Source: CBDDFQ01 sp965227035
Lineage (GTDB): Bacteria > Pseudomonadota > Gammaproteobacteria > Burkholderiales > Burkholderiaceae_C
NCBI GenBank assembly: GCA_965227035.1
Contig: OZ245724.1
Coordinates: forward strand, 1,240,001 to 1,304,000
DNA: 64,000 nucleotides
Reading direction: 5' to 3'
Position 1 is the stretch's first letter; every line of letters starts with the position of its first letter. Below are positions 36,986 to 47,369 of the stretch, one piece after another. The translations under genes were made by a program, and so were the position numbers. The notes beneath the pieces were generated by a model. The model saw only the letters and a program-made list of their open reading frames with translations, did not search any database and was not told the origin of the DNA.

Positions 36986-38031
36986 GCGGATATCAACTTG
37001 GGCGTGTCGTTTTCGACGCGCACTCGACGATCGTCTTCGAGCTTTTGCGCGGTCTCTTGCATGGCGGCTCGCGCCAGACGCGACACCTCGCGAACCGGCA
37101 GCGTTTTCAAGCGGTGATCGCTCCAGACCTGACGCCATTTACGCGACCCGGCCATGCCGTTCTTCAGGCCCAGCATGTGCCGCGCAATCGCGTGCCAGTG
37201 GGTGCCATAGCGCGCGGTTTCCATTTCCATGTAATCGACCATTGCATCTTCGACGTCGTCGCGCGTGAGTTGCGATGCAGGCTTGCCGAAGAACGCTTCA
37301 TCCCACGACGCGAGCGTCCAGGGTTCGTGATACGCCGTGCGGCCGATCATTGCGCCGTCGACATGCTTCAGCTGCTCGGCAATGAGCTCGTTCGTGGACA
37401 AGCCGCCGTTGATCGAAATATGCAGCGCAGGAAACTCTTGCTTGAGTCGATACACCGTTTCGTATCGAAGCGGCGGAATCTCGCGATTCTCCTTCGGGCT
37501 CAAGCCCTTCAGCCACGCATTTCGCGCGTGAACGATGAACACATTGCACCCGGCTTCGCTCACCTGCCCGATGAAGTCGCGTACGAATTCGTAGCTCTCG
37601 GTTTTGTCGATGCCGATCCGGTGCTTCACGGTCACGGGAACGCTCACCACATCGACCATCGCCTTCACGCAATCGGCCACCAGCGCTGGCTCATTCATCA
37701 GGCAGGCGCCGAACGCACCCTTTTGCACTCGCTCCGAAGGACATCCGCAATTGAGGTTGATCTCGTCGTAGTTCCACTGTTCTGCGAGCTTGGCAGCGTG
37801 TGCCAGATCGGCAGGTTCGCTGCCGCCCAACTGCAGCGCGATCGGATGCTCGGATTCGTTGAATCGCAGATGCCGCTCGATGTCGCCATGTTGAAGCGCG
37901 CCTGTGGTGACCATCTCGGTGTAGAGCAGGGCGTGGCGCGACAGCAGCCGGTGCATGTAGCGGCAATGCAGGTCGGACCAATCCATCATCGGAGCGACGG
38001 ATACGCGGCGGGAAGTCTGGAGATCGTTCAT
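36982..38031 (-). CDS. dusA: tRNA-dihydrouridine(20/20a) synthase
   Basis: 349 aa FMN enzyme reducing U20/U20a in the tRNA D-loop. The start MNDLQTSRRVSVAPMMDWSD carries the FMN-binding PMMDWSDLHCR. Catalytic Cys lies in NLNCGCPSERVQKGAFGACLM, followed by VTVKHRIGID, FIVHARNAWLKGLSPKENR and INGGL, all diagnostic for DusA. The frame is open upstream towards rnfB but only the ATG at 38031 matches family starts. Confidence 0.96.
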   Translation of the reverse strand: MNDLQTSRRVSVAPMMDWSDLHCRYMHRLLSRHALLYTEMVTTGALQHGDIERHLRFNESEHPIALQLGGSEPADLAHAAKLAEQWNYDEINLNCGCPSERVQKGAFGACLMNEPALVADCVKAMVDVVSVPVTVKHRIGIDKTESYEFVRDFIGQVSEAGCNVFIVHARNAWLKGLSPKENREIPPLRYETVYRLKQEFPALHISINGGLSTNELIAEQLKHVDGAMIGRTAYHEPWTLASWDEAFFGKPASQLTRDDVEDAMVDYMEMETARYGTHWHAIARHMLGLKNGMAGSRKWRQVWSDHRLKTLPVREVSRLARAAMQETAQKLEDDRRVRVENDTPKLISA

Positions 38032-38084
38032 ACGGATGCCGTATTTTCTCAGCTTCGGCAGAAATGCCGAAAAAAAGGGCGAAT

Positions 38085-38753
38085 TTACGGGGTCTGGCCG
38101 CGCTTTTCGCGGGCTGCGCGCGACTTGGCAAGTGCAGCTTCGATGATGGAGCGCTTGCGGTCCGCCTCGGCGCCTTCTGCGCCATGGGTGTGCGTCGGGA
38201 GGTCGGCGAGTTTCTCGATTGCCTTGTTTTCGAGACGTGCCGAATGCTCGATGTCCTGCTGCGCCAAACGAATGGTTCGGCTTTCGTAGCGCGCACGTGC
38301 CGTCGCTGCTTGCGCTTGCGACCATGCCTTCCAGCCGGTGGCTTCCCCGACAGGCTCCAGACTGATGCAGTCCACCGGGCAAACCGGCACGCACAGCTCG
38401 CACCCGGTGCAATAAGGCTCGATGACGGTGTGCATGACCTTGTTGCTGCCCAGAATGGCATCGGTCGGGCAGGCCTTGATGCACAAGGTGCATCCGATGC
38501 ACCAGGCCTCGTCGATCACGGCCATCAGGCGCGGGCCTTCGAAGCCGTTTTCGGGATTCAGCGCTTTGGCAAGTCGACCGGTAATGAGCGAGAGCCGGGC
38601 GATGCCTCCGCTACCCCCGGGGGGACACTGATTGATATCGGCCTCGTCGCTGGCGACAGCTCTCGCGTACGACGCGCAATCCGGATAGCCGCATCGAGTG
38701 CATTGCGTTTGCGGAAGTGCGTCGTTGATTCGTTCGGCGAGGCTGGACGTCAT
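38085..38753 (-). CDS. rnfB: RnfB-type ferredoxin, soluble form
   Basis: 222 aa. Residues 1-50 hold the 4Fe-4S motif C-x2-C-x4-C ... C (TQCTRCGYPDCASYARA, QCPPGG). Residues 80-140 hold two 4Fe-4S ferredoxin motifs (CIGCTLCIKACP and CTGCELCVPVCP). Gamma-proteobacterial RnfB starts with a membrane helix; here it is absent and no other rnf genes are near, as is usual in betaproteobacteria where a lone rnfB-like gene sits by housekeeping genes. The C-terminus is a charged helical extension ending AKSRAAREKRGQTP. It probably shuttles electrons in the cytosol; partners unknown. Starts 16 bases after phaZ and precedes dusA by 53 bases. Confidence 0.9.
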   Translation of the reverse strand: MTSSLAERINDALPQTQCTRCGYPDCASYARAVASDEADINQCPPGGSGGIARLSLITGRLAKALNPENGFEGPRLMAVIDEAWCIGCTLCIKACPTDAILGSNKVMHTVIEPYCTGCELCVPVCPVDCISLEPVGEATGWKAWSQAQAATARARYESRTIRLAQQDIEHSARLENKAIEKLADLPTHTHGAEGAEADRKRSIIEAALAKSRAAREKRGQTP

Positions 38754-38769
38754 TCAGTCGGGCAGGGCT

Positions 38770-40200
38770 TCACGCAACTGCTTTTTTAGCCGGAGTTTTT
38801 TTCGCGACTTTCTTTGCGGCAGTCTTCTTTAAAGCGATCGTCTTGGCAGCGCTCGTCTTTGTTGCGACTTTCTTAGCCGGAGTTGCAGTCACCGGGGCTA
38901 ATTTTTTGGCCTCCGACTTCGCAGCCACTGGCGTCTGCTTGTTGTGCGATTTGATGTAATCCCGCACGGCGGGATACACGATATCGCGCCAGCGGCGGCC
39001 GCTGAAAATGCCGTAGTGGCCGGCGCCCTTGGCTTCGAGGTGATCGGCTTTCTCGCGCGGGATGCCGGTGCACAGCGAATGCGCCGCACGGGTCTGGCCG
39101 GAGCCCGAAATGTCGTCGAGCTCGCCTTCGATGGTGAGCAATGCAGTCTTGGTGATGTCCTGCGGGCGAACGCGTTCCGGCACGCCGTCGACGTTTTTCA
39201 CATCCCAGTTCCCCTTCACCAGATTGAAATCCTGGAACACCACGCGAATGGTTTCGAGGTAGTAATCGGCGTCCATGTCGAGCACCGCGTTGTACTCGTC
39301 GTAGAACTTGCGATGCGCCTCGACGCTTGCGTCGTCGCCCTTGATCAAATCGCTGAAGTAGTCGTAATGACTCTTGGCATGTCGATCCGGATTCATCGCG
39401 ACGAAACCGGTGTGCTGCAAAAAGCCCGGGTACACGAGCCGCCCTTCACCGGGAAAGTTCGCCGGCACCGGGAAAATGACGTTGTTCTCGAACCAGTCGA
39501 GGGTCTTGTTCATTGCCAGGTTGTTCACGGCAGTCGGCGATTTGCGAGCGTCGATCGGGCCGCCCATCATCACCATCGAAAGCGGCGTTTTTTCACCGCG
39601 CGATGCCATGAGCGATACCGCTGCCAGCACGGGCACGGTAGGTTGGCAAACGCTGATTACGTGGCAGTTGCCGTAGATGCCCTGCAGGTGGCGAATGAAG
39701 TCTTCGACGTAATTGACGTAGTCGTCCAGATGGAACGAGCCATCGGCCAACGGGACGATGCGGGCATTCGTCCAGTCGGTGATGTAGACCTTGTGGTCCT
39801 TGAGCATGGTCTTGACCGTGTCGCGCAGGAGAGTCGCGTAATGGCCGGAGAGCGGGGCCACGATTAGCACTGCGGGCTGGCCTTTGAGCTTGGTCAGGGT
39901 GGCCGGGTTGTCCGAAAAGCGTTTGAAGCGAAGCAGTTGGCAAAACGGCTTGGTCACCTCCACGCGCTCGTGAATCGCTACCTCCACGCCGTCGACATCG
40001 ACGGTCTGCAGCCCGAACTGCGGCTTTTCGTAATCCTTGCCAAGCCGGTAGGCTAGATCGTAGGCAGCCGAAATGCGCTGAGCCATCGGATTCTGAGCAA
40101 GCGTCGACCCTTGCGCAGAGAACATTTTCGAGGCCGCGTGAGCGAATTCGGAGAAGGGCTCCATGAGGGAGCGTTGCGCTTCGTAGAGTTGGTAGAGCAT
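38770..40200 (-). CDS. phaZ: Intracellular polyhydroxyalkanoate depolymerase with lysine-rich C-terminal tail
   Basis: 476 aa from ATG 40200. This start matches other PhaZ proteins (MLYQLYEAQRSLMEPF); a longer frame start 13 codons upstream would overlap the likely promoter. The enzyme hydrolyses stored PHB on granules. Family motifs are LIVAPLSGHYATLLRDTVKTML, VYITDWTNARIVP, the nucleophile region VISVCQPTVPVLAAVSLM (Cys in place of Ser, as in PhaZ1 types) and the His in AKGAGHYGIFSGRRW. The last 56 residues (about 421-476) contain 16 Lys in AAKK, PAKK and AKK repeats, like histone H1 or the tail of PhaM, and are absent from ordinary 410-420 aa PhaZ1. Confidence 0.93.
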   Translation of the reverse strand: MLYQLYEAQRSLMEPFSEFAHAASKMFSAQGSTLAQNPMAQRISAAYDLAYRLGKDYEKPQFGLQTVDVDGVEVAIHERVEVTKPFCQLLRFKRFSDNPATLTKLKGQPAVLIVAPLSGHYATLLRDTVKTMLKDHKVYITDWTNARIVPLADGSFHLDDYVNYVEDFIRHLQGIYGNCHVISVCQPTVPVLAAVSLMASRGEKTPLSMVMMGGPIDARKSPTAVNNLAMNKTLDWFENNVIFPVPANFPGEGRLVYPGFLQHTGFVAMNPDRHAKSHYDYFSDLIKGDDASVEAHRKFYDEYNAVLDMDADYYLETIRVVFQDFNLVKGNWDVKNVDGVPERVRPQDITKTALLTIEGELDDISGSGQTRAAHSLCTGIPREKADHLEAKGAGHYGIFSGRRWRDIVYPAVRDYIKSHNKQTPVAAKSEAKKLAPVTATPAKKVATKTSAAKTIALKKTAAKKVAKKTPAKKAVA

Positions 40201-40228
40201 CTGTTTTTTCGCCTGAAAGGCATAAATG

Positions 40229-40246
40229 TTGCAGTGCAATATATCA
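40229..40246 (-). promoter_or_regulatory. phaZ promoter with overlapping TTGC-N3-GCAA palindrome (PhaR-like site)
   Basis: On the minus strand an extended -10 element TGATATATT (40246 to 40238) is followed at once by TTGC-ACT-GCAA (40239 to 40229). The palindrome lies over the expected transcription start, about 30 bases upstream of the phaZ ATG. PhaR repressors bind TGC-N-GCA-type palindromes at phasin and PHA genes. The motif is seen; the regulator is inferred, and no phaR gene is in the window. Confidence 0.5.
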
Positions 40247-40340
40247 GCAGCTTGTGACTGCTGTCTGGAGAGGAAACACTAGTTACGCCGGAACTAATTG
40301 GAGCTTTCGCCCTTTTTCAAAGCGAATCCTCCCCCGGAAT

Positions 40341-41537
40341 TCAAACCACTTTTGCTATGGCTGCGCAGACGTAGTCGATGTTTTTGCTGTTGAGCGCCGC
40401 AACGCACATGCGGCCGGTGTCGGTGCCGTAGACACCGAACTCGTTGCGAAGGCGAACCATCTGGTCTTTGCTGAGGCCCGAGTAGCTGAACATGCCGATC
40501 TGCTCGGTAATGAAGCGCATGTCCTGCTTGACACCGGCAGCCTTGAGTTTTTCAACCAGCGAAGAACGCATGGCCTTGATTCGAACCCGCATTTCGCCGA
40601 GTTCCTTCTCCCAGAGCGCGCGCAGGGCAGGCGTTCCCAAAACGTAGGCGACCACTGCGCCGCCATGCGTGGGCGGGTTGCTGTAATTTGTGCGAATAAC
40701 GATCTTGAGCTGGCTCAGCACACGATCGGCTTCCGGCTTGTCTGCGCAGAGCACCGACAGGGCGCCGACGCGTTCGCCGTAGAGGCTGAAGCTCTTGGAA
40801 AACGAGGTCGAGACGAAGAACGTGAGTCCGGCCGCGACGAACTTGCCGACGACCGCGCCATCTTCCGCAATTCCATGGCCGAAGCCTTGGTAGGCCATGT
40901 CGAGAAAGGCGACGAGATTCTTGTCTTTCACCACAGCAATCACCTGATCCCACTGCTCGGCAGTGATGTCGTAGCCGGTCGGGTTGTGGCAGCAGGCGTG
41001 AAGCACGGCGATCGTGCCGGCAGGGGCTGCCTTCAGCGAAGCCAGCATGCCAGCGAAGTCGATGCCTTTTGCTGCAGCGTCGTAATACTTGTAAGTCTCG
41101 ACCTTGAAGCCTGCCTGAGTGAAAAGCGCCTGATGGTTCTCCCAGCTCGGATCGCTGATCAAAACCTTGGCATTGGGGTTGAGTTTCTTCAGGAAGTCCG
41201 CACCTACCTTTAGGCCTCCGGTTCCACCGACAGCCTGGATGGTGGCGATGCGACCCGACTTCACGGGCTCGCTATCGACACCGAAAACCAGGCCTTTCAC
41301 GGCAGCGTCGTAAGCGGCGATGCCGTCGATAGGCAGATATCCGCGGGCCTTGGGGTCGAGCATCATTTGTTTTTCAGCGGCCTGGACGCATTCCAGGAGC
41401 GGAAGTTTTCCGTTGTCGTCGTAGTAAACGCCGACGCCGAGATTGACCTTGTTGGGATTGGAGTCGGTAGCGAACTGTTCGTTGAGACCAAGAATCGGGT
41501 CGCGGGGAGCCATTTCGACGGCGGAAAACAGAGACAT
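40341..41537 (-). CDS. tyrB: Aromatic-amino-acid / aspartate aminotransferase, class I
   Basis: 398 aa PLP enzyme. It starts MSLFSAVEMAPRDPILGLNEQF, as TyrB/AspC do. The pyridoxal Lys is in STSFSKSFSLYGERVG. Arg in NYSNPPTHGG and the tail GRMCVAALNSKNIDYVCAAI bind the substrate carboxylates. The Ralstonia/Bordetella relatives are annotated TyrB; a preference for Asp over Tyr cannot be excluded. AAAGGACG lies before the ATG. Divergent from uvrB. Confidence 0.93.
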   Translation of the reverse strand: MSLFSAVEMAPRDPILGLNEQFATDSNPNKVNLGVGVYYDDNGKLPLLECVQAAEKQMMLDPKARGYLPIDGIAAYDAAVKGLVFGVDSEPVKSGRIATIQAVGGTGGLKVGADFLKKLNPNAKVLISDPSWENHQALFTQAGFKVETYKYYDAAAKGIDFAGMLASLKAAPAGTIAVLHACCHNPTGYDITAEQWDQVIAVVKDKNLVAFLDMAYQGFGHGIAEDGAVVGKFVAAGLTFFVSTSFSKSFSLYGERVGALSVLCADKPEADRVLSQLKIVIRTNYSNPPTHGGAVVAYVLGTPALRALWEKELGEMRVRIKAMRSSLVEKLKAAGVKQDMRFITEQIGMFSYSGLSKDQMVRLRNEFGVYGTDTGRMCVAALNSKNIDYVCAAIAKVV

Positions 41538-41658
41538 GTAAATCGTCCTTTGGAGTCAGTAGCGTATTTATGTTGCCTGCGTTAGCCTTGCAGGTTGCCC
41601 GCGATTTTAGCGGGCTGTATTACCCATGAAACCGCCAACACGGAAGCAGCCGCCGAAC

Positions 41659-43839
<2,181 letters not shown>

Positions 43840-43844
43840 ACGGG

Positions 43845-43878
43845 CTTGGTGTTGCGTCTACCCGACGCGGGCACCAAG
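43845..43878 (+). promoter_or_regulatory. Leader hairpin upstream of iscR
   Basis: Two-part stem: CTTGGTG / CACCAAG (7 bp) and, inside it, GCGTC / GACGC (5 bp), separated by a TT/GGG internal loop, with terminal loop TACCC. No T run follows. It lies just after the uvrB stop. Confidence 0.5.
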
Positions 43879-43894
43879 AGAGGCGGAGACGGTT

Positions 43895-43924
43895 CTGACT
43901 GGCAAGTCGCCCGTCAGTATTTTT
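43895..43924 (+). terminator. Terminator-like hairpin between uvrB and iscR (possible attenuator)
   Basis: Stem CTGAC-T-GGC / GCC-C-GTCAG with one mismatch, loop AAGTC, then TATTTTT. Only 28 bases separate it from the iscR ATG (with AAGGAG at 43941), too few to hold a further promoter. It either terminates uvrB transcripts and attenuates isc mRNA, or is bypassed. Confidence 0.6.
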
Positions 43925-43952
43925 AAGGTAGCCAACTCATAAGGAGCTTGCC

Positions 43953-44489
43953 ATGCGTCTCACAACTAAAGGCCGTTTTGCGGTCACAGCAATGATCGAT
44001 CTGGCCCTGCGTCAGAACAACGGTCCGGTTACCTTGGCTGCCATCAGTCAACGTCAACAAATTTCTCTTTCTTATCTCGAACAGTTGTTCGGCAAGCTGC
44101 GTCGTCACGAGCTGGTCGAATCGACCCGTGGGCCCGGTGGTGGTTACACGCTGGGTCGGAAAGCTGCTGATATCACCGTTGCCGACATCATCGTGTCGGT
44201 GGACGAGCCGATCGATGCAACCCATTGCGGCGGCAAGGAAAACTGTCTGGGTGAATCCGGTCGCTGCATGACTCACGAGCTGTGGGCTTCGCTCAATCAG
44301 CGCATGGTCGAGTTTCTCGATTCGGTCACATTGCAAAAGCTGGTCGAAGAGCAGATCGCCAAAGGCGTGCAAATCGAAAACAAGCCCGCATTGAAGCGTG
44401 CTATTTCTAGCCAGCCGGTGGTCAAACCGATCCGCGTTAATGCACCGAATTCGGTGTTCGCACTCGGCACTATGTTTGCCAAGTCCTAA
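43953..44489 (+). CDS. iscR: Fe-S cluster-responsive regulator IscR
   Basis: 178 aa Rrf2-family repressor. The winged helix begins MRLTTKGRFAVTAMIDLAL and includes ISLSYLEQLFGKLRRHELVESTRGPGGGYTLGR. The [2Fe-2S] ligands Cys92, Cys98 and Cys104, with His107, are in THCGGKENCLGESGRCMTHELW, at E. coli spacing. AAGGAG precedes the ATG. It senses cluster supply and represses its own operon through the upstream IscR box. Confidence 0.97.
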   Translation: MRLTTKGRFAVTAMIDLALRQNNGPVTLAAISQRQQISLSYLEQLFGKLRRHELVESTRGPGGGYTLGRKAADITVADIIVSVDEPIDATHCGGKENCLGESGRCMTHELWASLNQRMVEFLDSVTLQKLVEEQIAKGVQIENKPALKRAISSQPVVKPIRVNAPNSVFALGTMFAKS

Positions 44490-44623
44490 GACGACTGTTC
44501 AAGTCATCTGAAAGAGTCGATAACTAAAACGCACGGCGCGCGACGAATTCAAAAAGATTCCGCATGGAATCCCCAGAGCGAGTTGCGTGCCGGCCAATGA
44601 GCAGCACCGAGCCAGCCATGGAC

Positions 44624-45838
44624 ATGACACCACACTTCCCGATCTATCTCGACTACGGCGCAACGACGCCGTGCGATCCCCGCGTTGTCGACGCGATGAT
44701 TCCCTGGTTGCGCGAGCATTTCGGCAACCCTGCTTCTCGTAGCCACGCGTGGGGCTGGGAAGCGGAAGCGGCAGTCGAGAAGGCGCGTGTCGAAGTGGCC
44801 GATCTCATCGGTGCCGATCCTCGCGAAATCGTATGGACATCCGGCGCGACTGAGTCCAACAATTTGGCGCTCAAAGGTGCCGCCAATTTCTACAAGACCA
44901 AGGGCAAGCATCTCATCACCGTGAAAACCGAGCACAAGGCTGTGCTCGACACCATGCGTGAATTGGAGCGCCAGGGTTTCGAAGTCACTTACCTCGATGT
45001 CGAAGAAAACGGTCTGCTCGATTTCGACAAGCTCACTGCGGCGATTCGTCCCGATACCATCCTGATCAGCGTCATGTTCGTGAACAACGAAATCGGCGTC
45101 ATCCAGGACATTCCGAAGATCGGCGCCATGTGCCGTGAAAAGGGAATCATTTTTCATGTCGATGCAGCGCAGGCTACTGGCAAGGTCGAGATCGATCTCA
45201 AGACACTGCCGGTCGATTTGATGAGTCTCGCATCGCACAAGACTTATGGCCCGAAGGGTATCGGCGCTTTGTACGTCCGTCGCAAGCCGCGCATTCGTAT
45301 CGAAGCGCAAATGCATGGTGGCGGTCATGAGCGCGGTATGCGTTCCGGCACTTTGCCTACGCATCAGATCGTCGGCATGGGCGAGGCCTTCCGCCTTGCT
45401 CGCGTCGAAATGGCAGCCGATCTTGCCAAGGCGACTTCCTTGCAAAAACGCTTGCTCGATGGCTTGACGGATATGGAGCAGGTGTTCGTGAACGGCGATC
45501 TTGAGCATCGCGTCCCGCACAACCTGAACATCAGCTTCAACTTCGTCGAAGGCGAGTCGCTGATCATGGGCATCAAGGGCCTGGCAGTGTCTAGCGGATC
45601 GGCTTGCACCTCGGCCAGTCTCGAGCCGAGTTATGTTCTTCGCGCGCTGGGTCGTAGCGACGAGCTTGCGCACAGCAGTTTGCGTATGACCATCGGTCGA
45701 TTCACCACCGAAGAAGAAATCGATTACGCGATTTCGACGATTCGCCTGAACGTCGAGAAGTTGCGTGAGTTGAGTCCCCTGTGGGAGATGTATCAGGACG
45801 GCGTAGACCTGAGCACCATCCAGTGGGCTGCGCATTGA
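44624..45838 (+). CDS. iscS: Cysteine desulfurase IscS
   Basis: 404 aa PLP enzyme that takes sulfur from cysteine and passes it to IscU. The start MTPHFPIYLDYGATTPCDPRVVDAM matches family starts; the frame continues 20 codons upstream (to 44564) with other ATGs at 44597 and 44618, none with a Shine-Dalgarno, so the true start is uncertain. The PLP Lys is in SLASHKTYGPKG and the catalytic Cys in SSGSACTSASLEPSYVLRALG. The ending LSPLWEMYQDGVDLSTIQW is typical. Second gene of isc, 135 bases after iscR. Confidence 0.97.
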   Translation: MTPHFPIYLDYGATTPCDPRVVDAMIPWLREHFGNPASRSHAWGWEAEAAVEKARVEVADLIGADPREIVWTSGATESNNLALKGAANFYKTKGKHLITVKTEHKAVLDTMRELERQGFEVTYLDVEENGLLDFDKLTAAIRPDTILISVMFVNNEIGVIQDIPKIGAMCREKGIIFHVDAAQATGKVEIDLKTLPVDLMSLASHKTYGPKGIGALYVRRKPRIRIEAQMHGGGHERGMRSGTLPTHQIVGMGEAFRLARVEMAADLAKATSLQKRLLDGLTDMEQVFVNGDLEHRVPHNLNISFNFVEGESLIMGIKGLAVSSGSACTSASLEPSYVLRALGRSDELAHSSLRMTIGRFTTEEEIDYAISTIRLNVEKLRELSPLWEMYQDGVDLSTIQWAAH

Positions 45839-45921
45839 GCGCCCCATAGGGCGTTATTGAATTAGTTGAATTTGCTTCGCCAAGAACAAAACATCCACGA
45901 TTGAATTGAAGAGGTATCACC

Positions 45922-46359
45922 ATGGCTTACTCTGAAAAAGTTGTCGATCATTACGAAAATCCCCGCAACGTCGGTTCGTTCGACAAGGGTGACGACACCG
46001 TAGGCACCGGCATGGTCGGCGCACCCGCTTGCGGCGACGTCATGAAGTTGCAAATCAAGGTCAACCCTCAAACCGGCGTGATCGAAGACGCACGATTCAA
46101 GACCTACGGATGCGGCTCGGCGATTGCTTCGTCGTCGCTCGTGACCGAGTGGGTCAAAGGCAAAACGCTCGACGAAGCGGCGGCGTTGAAGAACAGCCAG
46201 ATCGCCGAAGAACTGGCGCTGCCGCCGGTCAAGATTCACTGCTCGATCCTCGCCGAAGACGCGATCAAGGCGGCGGTTGACGACTACAAGAAAAAGCATC
46301 TTTCAGCTGACGCTCCGTTGAGCAGCAGCGAAAAAGAAGCGGTTGCGGCAGCTCATTGA
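45922..46359 (+). CDS. iscU: Fe-S cluster scaffold IscU
   Basis: 145 aa. Cluster ligands are Cys in GAPACGDVMKLQI, TYGCGSAIASSS and KIHCSILAEDAI, with the Asp of ACGD. The HscA-recognition motif LPPVK is intact (ALPPVKIHC). It accepts sulfur from IscS and hands clusters on with HscBA. The C-terminus has about 15 more residues than the 128-aa E. coli protein (LSADAPLSSSEKEAVAAAH). A weak 5-bp stem (CGCCC / GGGCG) at 45840-45853 lies in the 83-bp gap after iscS. AGAGG precedes the ATG. Confidence 0.97.
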   Translation: MAYSEKVVDHYENPRNVGSFDKGDDTVGTGMVGAPACGDVMKLQIKVNPQTGVIEDARFKTYGCGSAIASSSLVTEWVKGKTLDEAAALKNSQIAEELALPPVKIHCSILAEDAIKAAVDDYKKKHLSADAPLSSSEKEAVAAAH

Positions 46360-46432
46360 GCACGCAACTTAGCAGCGCCACGTTTACGTAAAAGCGCAAA
46401 GATTATTTGTTTTGAAGTTCTGAAATAGGGCC

Positions 46433-46756
46433 ATGACAGTCACTCTCACAGAAGCCGCAGCACGGCACGTCAATCGTTACCTCACCAAGCGTGGCAAGGG
46501 TGTTGGTGTGCGACTCGGCGTCGGAACGACTGGTTGCTCCGGCCTTGCTTACAAGCTGGAATACGTCGATGAGTTCGCGCCGGAGGACATCGTGTTCGAA
46601 GATCACGGCGTGAAGGTTCTGGTCGATCCCAAAAGTCTCGCGTACATAGACGGCACCCAGCTCGATTTCGTGCGCGAAGGCTTGAACGAAGGCTTCAAAT
46701 TCAACAACCCGAACGAGCGCGATCGCTGTGGCTGTGGTGAAAGTTTCCGAATTTAA
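46433..46756 (+). CDS. iscA: A-type Fe-S carrier IscA
   Basis: 107 aa. Three conserved Cys: one in GTTGCSGLAYKLEY and two in RDRCGCGESF at the C-terminus. It carries iron or [4Fe-4S] clusters to apoproteins. It sits 73 bases after iscU; an imperfect terminator follows before hscB. Confidence 0.96.
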   Translation: MTVTLTEAAARHVNRYLTKRGKGVGVRLGVGTTGCSGLAYKLEYVDEFAPEDIVFEDHGVKVLVDPKSLAYIDGTQLDFVREGLNEGFKFNNPNERDRCGCGESFRI

Positions 46757-46792
46757 ATAGTCTTCGTCCTCGCGTATAGCGCGGACTGATCG

Positions 46793-46836
46793 ACCGCCTA
46801 GCTTGTCCTGAACGGGAATGGAGTAGGCGGTTTTTT
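46793..46836 (+). terminator. Attenuator-like hairpin between iscA and hscB
   Basis: 8-bp arms ACCGCCTA / TAGGCGGT separated by a 23-base loop and followed by a run of six T ending seven bases before the hscB ATG. The large loop makes it a leaky terminator at best. It may lower expression of the chaperone part (hscBA-fdx) relative to iscRSUA. Confidence 0.6.
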
Positions 46837-46842
46837 ATCGAC

Positions 46843-47361
46843 ATGAACCTGCAATCCAACGACTTCGAACTCTTCGATCTGGCAAACCAATTCGCCCAGG
46901 ACGGAAACGTGCTCCGCGAAAAGTGGAAGGACTTGCAGCGCAATGCTCACCCCGACAAATTCGCCGCACAGGGTGACGCATCCCAGCGTCTGGCGATGCA
47001 GTGGTCGGTGCGAATCAACGAGGCGTACCAGCGCCTTAAAGATCCTCTCAAGCGCGCGGCTTACCTGTGCGAGATCAATGGCTTCCCGGTTAACGCAGAG
47101 AACAACACTGCCATGCCTACATCTTTCCTGATGAAGCAAATGGAATGGCGTGAGGCTCTCGACGACGCGGACGATGCCTCATCGCTCGACTCCCTGCAGG
47201 ATGAAGTCATGTCCACCCGCAAAGAATTGCTGGCCGACATTGGCACACTCATAGACGCGCAGCGCGATTTCGCAGCCGCTGTTGCGCAGGTTCGAGCTTT
47301 GATGTTCATCGAGCGCTTTTCACAAGACGTCGATTCTCGAATCGACGCAATGACTCCGTAA
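46843..47361 (+). CDS. hscB: Co-chaperone HscB (J-domain, Fe-S)
   Basis: 172 aa. J-domain at the N-terminus with HPDKF (WKDLQRNAHPDKFAAQGD), QWSVRINEAYQRLKDPLKRAAYL, and a C-terminal IscU-binding helical domain (FLMKQMEWREALDDADD). It stimulates HscA ATPase and delivers IscU. The Cys-rich N-terminal extension of some eukaryotic HscB is absent. Confidence 0.95.
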   Translation: MNLQSNDFELFDLANQFAQDGNVLREKWKDLQRNAHPDKFAAQGDASQRLAMQWSVRINEAYQRLKDPLKRAAYLCEINGFPVNAENNTAMPTSFLMKQMEWREALDDADDASSLDSLQDEVMSTRKELLADIGTLIDAQRDFAAAVAQVRALMFIERFSQDVDSRIDAMTP

Positions 47362-47369
47362 GAATAAAA

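Noticed and set aside
41538..41658. Possible LexA box upstream of uvrB
   Set aside because: CTGTATTACCC occurs near 41615 but no ACAG half-site follows at the required spacing.
45840..45853. Small stem CGCCC / GGGCG between iscS and iscU
   Set aside because: Only 5 bp and no T run follows; not called as terminator.
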